Positions 36,201-46,964 of a stretch of DNA of 64,000 nucleotides are shown here, in pieces. The position numbers and the translations under genes were made by a program. The stretch is from the NCBI RefSeq assembly GCF_047495875.1, contig NC_092479.1, forward strand, positions 9,136,806 to 9,200,805, in the 5' to 3' direction. Numbering within the stretch: position 1 is the stretch's first letter; each line of letters starts with the position of its first letter. This DNA comes from Pithys albifrons albifrons (lineage: Eukaryota; Chordata; Aves; Passeriformes; Thamnophilidae). Under the pieces are notes generated by a model. That model was not told the origin of the DNA. It searched no databases and saw only the letters and a list, made by a program, of their open reading frames with translations.

Positions 36201-39200
36201 ATTTTCTGCTGTAAGTAAAGGCAAATGCACTTTTGACAGGATCCCAAATTAGGGTTTTTTCACTTGAAAGTGTCTACAGGCACGTTTTTTATCCCAGGAT
36301 TGGAGTATGTCCTGAGAAGGAACTCGAGGATGCATTTGCATTAGCACTGTTGCCAGAAGCCACCTCAGAGCCATCAGCAGACACACTGGAGCCCCCAGAA
36401 AGCTTCCTGTGGGATGGGAAGGTGTCCAGCCAGGGGAAAGTAAAGCCACCATGGGGTCTGGACAGCCAGTTCCACAGGAACACTGTCCATTAATGAATGG
36501 CAAGAGCTCAAAGGCTCAAAAGCTCACAGTTATGGGGAATAGCTTGCAAGCAAATCATTCTTTGAGGACCATCAAGTACATAAAGTATTTGATAAATGAA
36601 AATCTGAGAGAAGTCTATGTAAAAACAATCCAGTGAAAGAAAAGAGGCTGATTTAACAGCAAGAATTGCCCATGCCAAGCAGCACTGCTGGTTGTAATGA
36701 AGATCACAGAATGTAAGTTGCTCATCAGCCTTAAAGCACATCCAAGGGGATGCACTTTAGACTGCAAAAGGACATTGTGAGGTATCATTACCATAATCTA
36801 TTTTAATATTCCTGAGTGGTAAAATATCACAACAAATCAAGCAGCAGTGCTGGGTATTGGGGCTTGCACCATATTTCTGTTTTTCAACAGATGACTTTCC
36901 CCTTATATTCCCCCCATAAAGTGAGGTTCTGGCCACCCACTCCCTACCAGTCCTTCCCAGTTCAAACTGAGATCCTGTGGGTGTTAAACAGAATATGCAG
37001 TTCTGATCTCCTGAGGCAGAAGTAACAGCTCTCTGGGGTTTTGCCACACTTCATGCTGCAGAGGAAGTGAGTCTGAGGATACTCAGGGCAGTTTGCAGAG
37101 CTCATGCCTGGGAAGGTGTGGACACAGGTGAGAGCCCTGGGAGGGAGGGCACAAGAGAATCACCTGCAGGCACAGCATTGGGGCTCAGAAACTCCCCAAG
37201 CACAGTCCTCTCCAACAGGAACAACTGGAAGAGACAGACAAAATGATGAAAAATGAAGGGATCAGCAGAAATCAGACCTAATATAAACCCAAGTAAAATA
37301 AACTCAGCATGGCTCCTGTGCTCATTCAAAAGCAGCTCCTCTCAAGAGCTCATTGGCAAGAACTCAGGTCAGGAGAAAGGTGGAATGGAACTTCCTCTGC
37401 TCTGTGCCCTCAGGAGCCATTGGCAACTCTGACTGGTAAGAGGAAGGGGGTTTTAAAGGCAAATACTGAACATTGCAACTCTACCTACTACATTGCATTT
37501 GAGGAAATGTGGCACCTCCAGCCAGAAAGTGCCACTGCCCCGAAACCCTGGGCTTGAGAGTTTTTTTAAAAGCGCCTATTTTGCCACACTTAACACCTGA
37601 GAGAGCAGAGACAAGGAGAGAGCAGAGACAATGGGTTTGCCAGCTCTGCTGCCACCTGTGCCAGGCAGAGGAGCAGGGGGCAGTGCCCCTGGGCTGCACT
37701 CACCTGCTGTGCCAGCTCTGCAGGGACCGACGCTCCCAGCAGGGGCTGGGAGGAACTGGGTGGTCAGGGATCACCTGTTTTCCAGAAGGGCCATTTCCAT
37801 CTTCAGGTAACAATCTTCTGAGAGAAAGCCTTTTTATTATAAACCCTTACTCTACATGACAGAATGTTGCATGTAGCCAAAATACCCCAGAAACCTCATC
37901 ACTCTGCACTTACTTCAGTCCTCTTGCTGCATAAAGGCATTAATAGGTGACTTTCCTGGGAAAGACAGCAAGGAATTGCCTCCTTATCTTACTGTGAACA
38001 CTGCCATGTGCCAGCCCAGTACCTGGAACACTGATGAGATCAGGAGCACTGCCCAAGGCAGGAGGGCAGCTGGTGGCTACACCCCAGAGTATTCTTTTCA
38101 TTATCACTTGATTAACACAGACAGGGAAACTTCATGCCTGGGATGTCTGTCTGTGCAAAGCCTGTACAATATACAGGTGACTAAGTCAGAAAAACAAGAA
38201 TCAAATTTAAAAATGCTTTTGATTAAGCAAAGATAGGCACTGGGACCACATTGGTAGCACCAGGTCAGAACAATTACTAACACAGGCCAGAGGAACACAT
38301 GTCCTTGTAAAACCTGGGCATGATGGATGGCCCCTGCAGCTGCTTAGGAAAAAGTGAGTGGTGAGTCAAACTGACCCTCCTTGTTTTTGCATATTTGGGC
38401 TGCCTTCCCTCCCTCAAAGAGACAAGAGACAGTGATCAGGAGTACTGGGGTGTTCTGAGCCAGCAAGGCACAAAGTTAATGGACTGCATTTTAGGGCATG
38501 GTGACCCTTTGGAATGAGCAGGAGTAACAACACACTTCTTTATGGACTTTGTATTTGGATGGAAATCCAGATGCCTCTATTATTATATAACTTTGGGAAT
38601 GTAAGGTGGCTCTGCTCAGGGCCATCTCACTCCCCCTAAGATTGCATTGATGCTCTATTTTGCTTTCTCAGCTCTTACTCTTCATCACTCTCCAGCTCCA
38701 GTTGGACTGTTTTCTTCCCTCATTTAAGGAGGAATTGTTCCTTTCTGGATTTATGCTTAAAAAATCTGCACATATATTTGCCTTGAATTTTTTTCTCTGT
38801 TAATGTCACAATGCCCAGAGCAAAGGTGAGTGTTAGAACTCTTTGGGAAGGTGTGAAGATGTAAATTGTCTCCTCAGAGGTCTGTGATTGTAGCAGTATC
38901 CAGCCCAGGCAGGATGGGGCAGTGTTTCTGCTCAAGGGATCTGTTTCAGGAACAAAGGAGGGTGTTGTGTTTAAAGAAAAGATGACAGGAACGGGGGGAT
39001 CTCACTGCCCTCTGTGGTACAGGTGACATCAAGTTGTGTCCTGTGTCTCCCACCTGTCCTGCAGGCTGGGGCAGCTCAGAGCAGCCTCTGGGCTCCTCTC
39101 CTGTCACTGCTCTCTGACTCCTGAGGGGACAACCAGCTGTTTGTGCTGAGCTGTCAAACCCCAGAAGGTTCTGAGGAAGGTGCTGAGGTGAATTAGCACA

Positions 39201-41015
39201 GCAGAGGGTGGGAAGGGGGACAAGAAGTGTCTGAACTGCAGCTTCCCACAGGAAACGGGGATAAAAGACAATGGGCAGCAGGGAGAAGGTGAAGTTCTGC
39301 TTTTCCTCACATCTCTCTGAGTCTGTGGCTGCCACTACTCACAACATCTCCTTCAGAAATGCACACAAAGAGGATTCTGTTCCCCAGAGAATGGAACTAC
39401 TGCTGGTGACTGACAGGTTTGCTCAGTCTCCAAACATACCAGGCTGGAGGATCTGAGTGCTGGGGAGGTGAGAGCTACAAACTGTGCAGAATATTCTGTT
39501 CCTCAGGGCTGGTGGTTGTTTGGTGAAAAATGCAAAAGATTGCATTTGACAGAATCCTGCCTTACCCCAAACTTAGGAACAAGTGCTGTCAAAAAAGTGG
39601 CTGTCACCCAGACTAAGTTTATTAAAGCCACATGTAGAAATAAAACCAAAAGAGATGATCCAAGCTTACCCTGTATTCTTCTCTCCACAGTTGCATTTGA
39701 GCTCCAGGAATGCACAGGGCCACATTCACATCTGCTACAAGCACGTGTGTTCTCTTGGAAATAAATGCACCCACTTCTGCTCTGCCTGCATTAATCTGTT
39801 ACTGGTTTTCCTGAGCCTTGGCAAGTGCAGAACTATCTGTTAATATCTGAAGGTGGGAGTGTGCAGGGAGTTGTTGGAAGGGCTTGCAAGACTCGATCTG
39901 ATCATACCCACCCACACTAATTAACACATTACATAAAAGTACAACAAGTCTCTCTTTGCAAACATCAGAACCACTTGCCCAGGCACTCTCTGTGCAGCTC
40001 TAGAGGAACTGGAGGGAGGGACTCCATCGCTTTTTAACCTCAACACAACACTGGATCAGTGGGTAGGGTAAAGTTCCCACTTTCAGGGCTCTCTCCTTTT
40101 AATTATCCTGCTAAAAACATGCCATCAGGAGTGTGGCTGGAAGGACCATTTTAAAGTTCACCAGGGGTGCATGAGGATGCATTTTTTTCCCTCATCAAAA
40201 CCCACAAAATGAAATGTTGAACATGAGGGATCAGATTCCCTGACAAAGGACTCCTCCTCTCCCTGCCCTGCCTCCCAAATTCTGAAAATGACTTTGTACA
40301 AACACCACCCTCTGAAACCACGCAGAACTGAAGAACCCTCCCAATTTAAACAGGTCCTTTTCATGTCAGGGAGCATGTCCCAGAACAGCTCTCATTTCTG
40401 TAGCACTCAAATTTTAAAGCAGCAGCAATCTCCTTGTATGAAGGCAATAGGAAGGACTCTTTAACTTCTCCATGGTTGGAGCAATTGAAACTCATTTCCT
40501 CTGAACTGCTGTGCCCTGTCCCTGCAGCTCCCCCGGACTCCTCCTGCAGAACAGGAACATCCCTGAGCCACTCCAGACCCCTGTGTGACATGTGGCTTCA
40601 AGGTGGGGGCACAGAAAGGGCAGCAATGACACAGGAAAGCAGAAGGGAAGCAACTAACTGTGAGGGGAGAGCAGGAGGCAGTGAGGGAGAGGGGAAAACC
40701 AGAATTAAAATCAAAGGGCAGAAATTCCTTTGAAAGGCCTTAGGCTTCAACAAAGCTTGTCAACATTTACAGCACTTGAGGATTACCCAATACTAACCTT
40801 CTGTGGAAGGGACAGCAGAGCAGGGATTCCAGAGCAGCCTTTCTGCTAAAAACCTTCTTCCAGTGCCTCCATCCATTGCCATCACTTGCTGGATGGAGAG
40901 AGAGCTCTCTGTCTCACAACACTCCCAAGGGAAGAACTCTCTCACCCAACTCTTCTGACTATCTGAAAAGCAAAGGCAACGTTTCCCTCATTCCCCCTGT
41001 TTGCTGCACATTCAA

Positions 41016-41200
41016 CCCCCTGGGGCTGCTGGGGCTGCTCTCTGACCCCCTGGGGCTGCTGGGGCTGCTCTCTGACCCACTGGGGCTGCTCTCTGACCCC
41101 CCTGGGGCTGCTGGGGCTGCTCTCTGACCCACTGGGGCTGCTGGGGCTGCTCTCTGACCCCCTGGGGCTGCTGGGGCTGCTCTCTGACCCACTGGCTGCT
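41016..41200. repeat. Minisatellite, 30-bp unit with 21-bp variant, about 6 copies
   Basis: The unit CCCCTGGGGCTGCTGGGGCT followed by GCTCTCTGAC repeats through the region. Within each unit GGGGCTGCT is itself doubled, and one unit has lost a copy of this 9-mer, giving 21 bases. All lengths are multiples of three, so open frames persist on both strands. It lies about 2 kb beyond the DHRS3 stop. A short (GT)n run follows at 41231-41248. Confidence 0.93.
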
Positions 41201-41230
41201 CCAGGACCCTGGGAGAGAGGGAGGGAAGTC

Positions 41231-41248
41231 TCTGTGTGTGTGTGTGTG
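41231..41248 (+). repeat. (GT)n microsatellite
   Basis: CTGTGTGTGTGTGTGTGG is a short dinucleotide run directly after the 30-bp minisatellite. Confidence 0.85.
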
Positions 41249-43146
41249 GATGAGAGGAGTGAGATGCTGAGTCTCAGCTACATTCTGCCTTGTTCATACT
41301 CATTAGAAAGAAACCAAGAGCACTTGGTGTGTCAGACACCCCTGAGGATGGGGCCATCCTTTGTGTGGTGGCAGGAAAAGAGCAGAGCCACCCAAGGGAC
41401 ACGATCTGGGGATTTCCATCTGTGTTTTTACCTCACTTTTGCATTGGGAAGTTACCAATGAGTAGAATCTCAGCATGAAAGTTTCATTTCAGGGGGACAC
41501 TTCTCTTTCTCCAGGGCTGTTTGCTCTTCCAGCCACAAGCCTGGAATGCCTGACCAGGATTAATGAGGAACTAGAAAGGAGCAGAGTGCACCAGGAGTTT
41601 GGAATCGTCATCCCCTCCCCTCCCAAGCCTCTCTTGATAAATCTGGTACCTTCAGCATTCCTGGCAGGTCCTGGAAGGGTTTGTATTTTCAATGAACTGA
41701 GTTCCTTCTCAAAAAACTGGCAAAAAATTAAGCTGAAACTTCAGATGATGCATTTTGCCCCAGGTCACACAGGACATGTAAGGAAAAGCTCAAAGCTTGA
41801 GTCAGGTGCCCTAAATTCACTCCTCTAATCACATGTCCTTCCTTGAGGCTCTTCCTTCAGGTGTCTCCAGTTGGGTTTGCTGCACTCCTGCACTGCAGTT
41901 CCCTTCACTGCTCTGTCAGCAGCATTCCAGGCTGTTCTGACCAGGTTCCTGTGCCCAGGGCTGCCTCTGGCACAGGAATGCAGCACTGCCCTTCTGAGGC
42001 TGTCACAGAGAATATGGCACTGCAAAAATAAAGAATGTCTGGCTGCTTCTGACATCTCAGGCCAAGTATTTATCACCTTTGGCTGACCAGAGCCTGCTCT
42101 GATGCTCCTAAAACACGATGGGTAAATTGCCAGTTGAATTCAACGTGCATTTTATCAGGTCTTTGCTAACTGTGCTTCCAAACTTCACATTTCATAAGCA
42201 CTACAGTACTGTCTCTTCTATTTTTGGAGCATTATTCCACTTCACTGTGCAGACTGATCCAATGGATTTTCCTCTGCATGGATTATGTCAGTGAATGTAT
42301 GTTTGTACAAGCAGGATTTAGTTCTAGTTCTAGACTTAGTTCATCCCAATGTGCTGCTGCCTACATGTGTGGCAATCTGGGATTAGTGCTAAAAACATAT
42401 TTATATTTCATCATAAATGAACAGAAAGATTCAGGATGATAAATTTCACATGAGTTCAGTGACAGAAAGAATGTTCCCCTATTCCAACTGCTCTGCTGCT
42501 GCCTGAGCCTTCCTGTCCACCTCCACAGGTGAAGTCCAGCAGCTCCTTTGGGCCAGCCCAGCCCTCCCAGCCAAGAGTCCTGAGTGGCCTCAGCAAAGGA
42601 AACGCTGCTGCAGGGTCTGCCCCTTCCCAGTGTGTGCTGGAACAGCTTCAGCATGGCCTGGGAAGTGAAGGGAGGGATGGAAAGTGAAGGAGGGAAGAGA
42701 AACTTTCATTAAACATCTGCAACTTTTAGTTCTTTAAAGTACTTTTTAAGTTCCCCATTCAAACAGCTGAAATGAAACCAGTGGCAGTTCCTCTGGAGAG
42801 GGGACAAAGTGTGTTTGGGATGGGAAGTGCTGCCTCTCCACTGGGACAGCCCACAGACATTTCAGAAACAAAAATTACATCTTGAAACTATGAGTAGATT
42901 TAACAACGGGACTCTAAAGAATTAAACAACATTTCACACTTTTTGTTTTTCTTTCCAAGGGTCCACAGTCCAGTCACTCAATCCTGTGCAAAGGTCCTGT
43001 TACTATGGATATGACCTCCAAGAAATGTGTTGCCTCAGAGCAGCAGCAGTCACATGAGCAGGCCCAAGGCCAAGGCTGCTGATTCACAGTCCTGAAGGGC
43101 TCCCTGCTCGTGGTGGGCTCTCTGGACAGTCCCTGTGCCACCAGCT

Positions 43147-43231
43147 CTATGTCCGGCCTTTAAAGGTGTTCATGCAGGTGTAGCTCCCAGAGAACCTGTG
43201 GATCTCCTCCAGTGCTGCCTGAGGGAGAATG
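43147..43231 (-). CDS. DHRS3: DHRS3 last coding exon (6) with stop
   Basis: The acceptor is TTCTCTTGCAG. The exon completes Ser and encodes [19 protein letters not shown] then MNTFKGRT, ending TAG at 43149-43147 (- strand). This is the expected C terminus of DHRS3. The 3' UTR continues below 43147. No canonical AATAAA on the - strand was seen in the next 900 bases; a TATAAA-type variant lies near 42400, so the transcript end is undetermined. Confidence 0.96.
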
Positions 43232-44635
43232 CTGCAAGAGAAGGGGGAAAACAAGCAGATGAGACACAGCCCTCAGTCTGTTCCATGAGAGATGTGTAAA
43301 TATGCATTTACATACACAAATATTCTCATTCTATAAGGCAGCCATGAGAGCACAGACAGAACAAGCCTCAGTGTCCTGCTGTGAGGAGCCCTAAAGGGAG
43401 AAAGTTTCATCCAGTTACTCTTTCTCTGCAGAAATATTTATCAAAAAAGGTCTGTAAAAGCTGTACCTTGGAAGATATCATCATGTTTTATTCCTCTAAA
43501 ATACTGTACACTGAAATACCCAAATTGAGCCTGAGTTCTCTGGTTAAGTTGCCATCTGGTTGTGCAAAACATGTGGCCTCCTTATCCTGAGGTATGGATA
43601 AAGATCTAATTTCCTGACAGCTACTGAAATGGAAAATAAATGTTTAATTCTTACAAAAAAGGAGAACAGCCCTTTTTCTTGTTTGTAGAATTTCTAGGAA
43701 CTTTTATCCAAATTTTTACATTCAGAGCAAAGCATTTATTGTGAATTATTTTTTCCTGCTTGAAATGCAACACAGGAATTATTTTCCACAGAAATCTCAT
43801 GGCCCTGTTACAGTTCCTGACCAAAGCAGCTTTTCCAAAGGCTTTACTGCAAACTGTCATGGAAACACAATGTTAAATATCCTTTCTCTTTGGTTGTTTC
43901 AGGATATGAAGGTATGACTCTTTTTCCTCAGGGATCTTAAAATTCCTGTCCTAATCATACACAAAAATATTGCTTTAATAGTTTCATTGCTGTAACACAA
44001 GCAATGCTCTCTACATACAGCTGGGATGGACAGACTTCATGGCACAGAAATCCTGTACAATGCAAAGCCTGGAGTCCAACAAATCACTTTCTAAATAAAA
44101 ATTAACCACATGTGTATGTTAAGAAATTTTCTAGAGCCAAATCCAGCTCAGACAACAGCAATCCAAATTTTGGGAGTGAAACTGGTTTCATAAAGGGCTT
44201 ATATGCAGGGAAACATCTCCACAGGGAATCTCAGAAAGTTTCCCCCTTTTGCTTCTATGAACGTCTTTCAAGGGCAGGGATGATCCATCTGACCCCACCT
44301 GGCACTCCAGGCAGTCTGAGGTGTTCCCTGGGGCACAGACCCTGCCCACCTGGCACTCCAGGCAGCCTGAGGTGTTCCCTCAGGCACAGACCCTTCCCAC
44401 CTGGCACTCCAGGCAGCCTGAGGTTGCCCTGGGGCACAGACCCTTCCCACCTGGCACTCCAGGCAGCCTGAGGTTGCCCTGGGGCACAGACCCTTCCCAC
44501 CTGGCACTCCAGGCAGCCTGAGGTTGCCCTGGGGCACAGACCCTTCCCACCTGGCACTCCAGGCAGCCTGAGGTTGCCCTGGGGCACAGACCCTTCCCAC
44601 CTGGCCAGGCTGTTGGTGGCAAAGGGAACACTCAC
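43232..44635 (-). other. DHRS3 intron 5, 1404 bp
   Basis: This intron lies between coding exons 5 and 6. Its first 340 bases (in the gene direction) are mostly the 50-bp minisatellite; the rest is ordinary A/T-rich intron. Confidence 0.9.
44296..44605. repeat. Minisatellite, 50/51-bp unit, 6 copies plus partial
   Basis: Units start with CACCTGGCACTCCAGGCAG at 44296, 44347, 44398, 44448, 44498 and 44548, with a partial at 44598. The first two are 51 bases (GAGGTGTTCCCT) and the later ones 50 (GAGGTTGCCCT); the last four are nearly identical. Read with DHRS3, the array starts about 30 bases after the exon 5 donor, and every unit contains CAG|GTGGGAAGGG, a weak donor-like site followed by G-runs. 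Confidence 0.97.
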
Positions 44636-44761
44636 CTCTTCAGGATGACAAGAACGTGCATTGTCCATGGAAGGAGCAGGAAGGCCTGATTTGTCTGAAC
44701 AGCTTCCACTGTCCTCCTTGCCACTGTCTCTGGCTTGAGGGGAGGAAAAAGACTTGGGAAC
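44636..44761 (-). CDS. DHRS3: DHRS3 coding exon 5
   Basis: This 126-nt exon starts after acceptor TTTATTCAG, completes the Arg codon and encodes [41 protein letters not shown] and two bases of Ser. The hydrophobic [14 protein letters not shown] segment is a likely membrane-associating helix, consistent with DHRS3 being membrane bound. The donor GAAGAG|GTGAGT lies about 30 bases before a 50-bp minisatellite whose units each carry a donor-like CAG|GTGGGA. Confidence 0.96.
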
Positions 44762-45609
44762 CTGAATAAATGAAGGAAAAACTAATTACTTGTTAATCAA
44801 ACTCCTCCTTTAAGACACCACTGTCCAAGGCCTGTTCCTCAAAGCTGGGGCTGGTTCCTGTCCTGCAAACACGCCCCAGGCAGGCTGGAGGAGGCAGAAA
44901 GTTCCAGTTCCAGCCCAAAAGCCTGACAGCAGAAATCCCAGTTCAAACCAGTACTCCTGGACTACCTAAACAGTTAAGAATGTTGGTGCCTTCAGGGAGA
45001 AGTGGCAGAAAGTATTCAGAGTCTTGATTCAGGGCTTTTCTTAATTCGAATGCAAACCAATACCAAAGGCTCTCTTTTCAGTGCTGGTGTTTTTCCTTTC
45101 ATTCTCTTTCATTTTGCCCATTGTAAAAGATTCATTTGGTCAGCCATTAGTTGTCCTCTAGAAGAGAGGTTAAAAGGAGGCCCTGATGGCCTCACTTCAG
45201 TAAGTGCTGCAATTCCTTTCAGCAAGGAAGAATTATTTCAGTGAATAAAGAAGGAACTTGTACTGTTAGTTCTCAAGTAATTTGTAGACTGCTCCTCTTG
45301 CATGGCCTCAGTTGTATATTGTCCCCACCCTCTCTGGGGGCTGCACATGGCCAGAGTATGTGCAGGGAAAACCAGCCTGAGCTCTCCCTGCAGAATCCAA
45401 GGTGTCCCTCAGCCCAGGCTGGGGGAATATTCCAGCACACTCAGGGAACCAACCAGTCTGATGAGTCCCAGGTGGCCCAGAGTGACCCTCTGTTCCCAGG
45501 CAGCCAAATGAGACCTCGAATTCTCTTAACTAAATGAAGCATTAATTAGGAGTGTATTCTGATGATTCATTTAAAATGAGCTGCTTTATCCTCGTTCTCC
45601 TGCACTGAC
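44762..45609 (-). other. DHRS3 intron 4, 848 bp
   Basis: The donor is ATCAG|GTCAGT and the acceptor TTTATTCAG. No repeats or other features were seen. Confidence 0.9.
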
Positions 45610-45848
45610 CTGATTCTCATGCCCTGGAACATCTCGGTGCTGGTGTGGAAGGGCAGCACTGTGGTGGCATTGACCCCAGGACAGTCCAGCAGCCCCAGGG
45701 TCAGGCTCTCCATGAAGGCAAAGGACGAGGCTTTGGAGGTGCAATAGTCAATGGCCCCAGGGATGGCTGACAAGGCCAGAACAGAGTTCAGGCACACAAT
45801 GTGGCCATTCTGCAGCTCCAGCATCCTTGGCAGGAATGCCTTGGTGGT
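45610..45848 (-). CDS. DHRS3: DHRS3 coding exon 4 (catalytic)
   Basis: This 239-nt exon begins after acceptor TTGTTCTCCAG with [20 protein letters not shown] and continues [20 protein letters not shown]. It holds the catalytic residues: Ser in LNSV (expected 175), Tyr188 and Lys192 in YCTSK. The segment [20 protein letters not shown] follows, then [19 protein letters not shown] and two bases of Arg. The PFHTSTEM region corresponds to the PG motif and cofactor-loop region after beta-6. The donor is ATCAG|GTCAGT. All catalytic residues visible in this exon are intact. Confidence 0.97.
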
Positions 45849-46534
45849 CTGGAGAACAACACAGTGAAAAGGAAAAAAAAAACAGAAAAAAGGTTTGTTC
45901 AGCAGAGATACAACAAAACAATAGTTACTGAAAAAGATAAGACGACAGGGAGACACAGCCAAAGTGTTCTGCTCATTATGCTGGGAAAGGAGTGGGAGAG
46001 GACCTTGGTGCTTTGTCATTTTCTGAGCAGACAAAGTTTGTGTAGAAACACAAGAAAATCTTTCCTAGCACATAAACAAGCAGCACCCACAGATGAAGGC
46101 CAGGTACAAGTGCTTAAGAACTTGTACAGGATAAAGTCTTCAGCAAAGTGAAGAAATGACAAGAGGCTCCTTTTTTATTACTATTGCCTAATTCACAATA
46201 GAATGAGCTCCCTGAGCAATGCAGCCTCATGCTCCTCTGATGCTCCCTACACATACAGAGAACCATCCTGTCACCTCAGGCTTTCTCAAAAGACATCAAG
46301 TGTTTTACTGGAAATCAAAGAATAAAAAGCATTGAATACTGAGTTACTCCTTGAAGAATTGTATTTATTTCAAACCTCTTTTCTCTGGCCTTTCCCTCTC
46401 ATACTGTTTTTTCTCCCTTGTTTTCATGACAGACTGATTTTGCCAAGCACCACTTGGAAAGACCCAGGAGCAGCCATTGCTGGCTGCCATCTGTCACTCT
46501 CCTTCCAGTCCTGGGTTACAAGAGCTGATCTTAC
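45849..46534 (-). other. DHRS3 intron 3, 686 bp
   Basis: The donor is TGG|GTAAGA and the acceptor TTGTTCTCCAG. It contains a short T-rich run near the acceptor and nothing else of note. Confidence 0.9.
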
Positions 46535-46654
46535 CCAGAACTGGCCCAGGGTGTTGATGTGCTGGGATTTGAGCAGAGCATCATCATCACTGTCCATCAG
46601 GCTCTTGCCGTGCACCACAGCAGCGTTGTTCACCAGGATGGTGATGTCCCCCAC
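46535..46654 (-). CDS. DHRS3: DHRS3 coding exon 3
   Basis: The acceptor is TGTTCCTGCAG and the donor TTCTGG|GTAAGA. The 40 codons read [20 protein letters not shown] and [20 protein letters not shown] (expected residues 114-153). LVNNAA is the SDR NNAG motif with Ala in place of Gly, as in this subfamily, and stabilises the central beta-sheet. The asparagine in HINTLG corresponds to the active-site Asn of the SDR tetrad. The intron to exon 2 is only 166 bases. Phase is 0 at both ends. Confidence 0.97.
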
Positions 46655-46820
46655 CTGCAGGAACAGCAAAGCACTTGTGACAAGGAGCCCGACCCCTCCC
46701 GGCTCCCCCTCCTGGCAGGGATTGCAGAGCCAGAAGGTGCCCCTGAGCCTCCTCTGCTCCAGGCTGAGCCCCCCCAGCCGCTCCCCTCAGCTCTGCCCAC
46801 AGCCAGAGCCTCCCACTGAC

Positions 46821-46964
46821 CTTCTCGCGCACGGCCTTGGCCTGCTGATAGACCTGCTCCCGGTTCCCCACGTCACAGATGAAATAGTGGCACTCTGTGC
46901 CCATCCTCCTGATCTCCTCCGTGGTCTCCTTCAGGCACTTCTCAGTGCGACCCCACAGGATGAT
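46821..46964 (-). CDS. DHRS3: DHRS3 coding exon 2
   Basis: On the - strand this exon follows acceptor TTGCTGCAG and ends GAGAAG|GTCAGT. Its 48 codons read [48 protein letters not shown], expected residues 66-113. The WGRTEK stretch follows beta-2 of the Rossmann fold, where SDR enzymes choose NADP(H); the Arg fits a preference for NADPH. CDVGN is the Asp-containing motif after beta-3 that holds the adenine ring. Both borders are in phase 0. Confidence 0.97.

Larger units (their letters stand above)
23546..43146. other. Intergenic region between VPS13D and DHRS3
   Basis: About 19 kb separates the VPS13D stop from the DHRS3 stop. It includes possible 3' UTR extensions of both genes at its ends. 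No frame in it shows a recognisable protein domain. The notable contents are listed separately: a pyrimidine tract, a CR1 fragment, the 41-bp and 30-bp minisatellites and CpG-rich blocks at 28.7-28.9 and 32.2-33.3 kb. The remaining stretches (about 25.4-28.2, 30.1-32.1 and 33.4-41.0 kb) hold nothing that I can assign. Confidence 0.7.
43147..46964 (-). other. DHRS3: DHRS3 gene, exons 2-6
   Basis: This is the gene-level span of short-chain dehydrogenase/reductase 3 (retSDR1) within the window. Five exons (144, 120, 239, 126 and 85 coding nt) join in frame to encode 237 residues and a TAG stop. The family protein is 302 residues, so the missing first exon should encode 65, and no such exon was found up to 64000. 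DHRS3 uses NADPH to reduce all-trans-retinal to retinol at the ER and lipid-droplet membrane, works with RDH10, and restrains retinoic acid synthesis. The catalytic Tyr-x-x-x-Lys motif is present (YCTSK, Tyr at expected residue 188). The gene converges on VPS13D, as in human. Confidence 0.96.
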
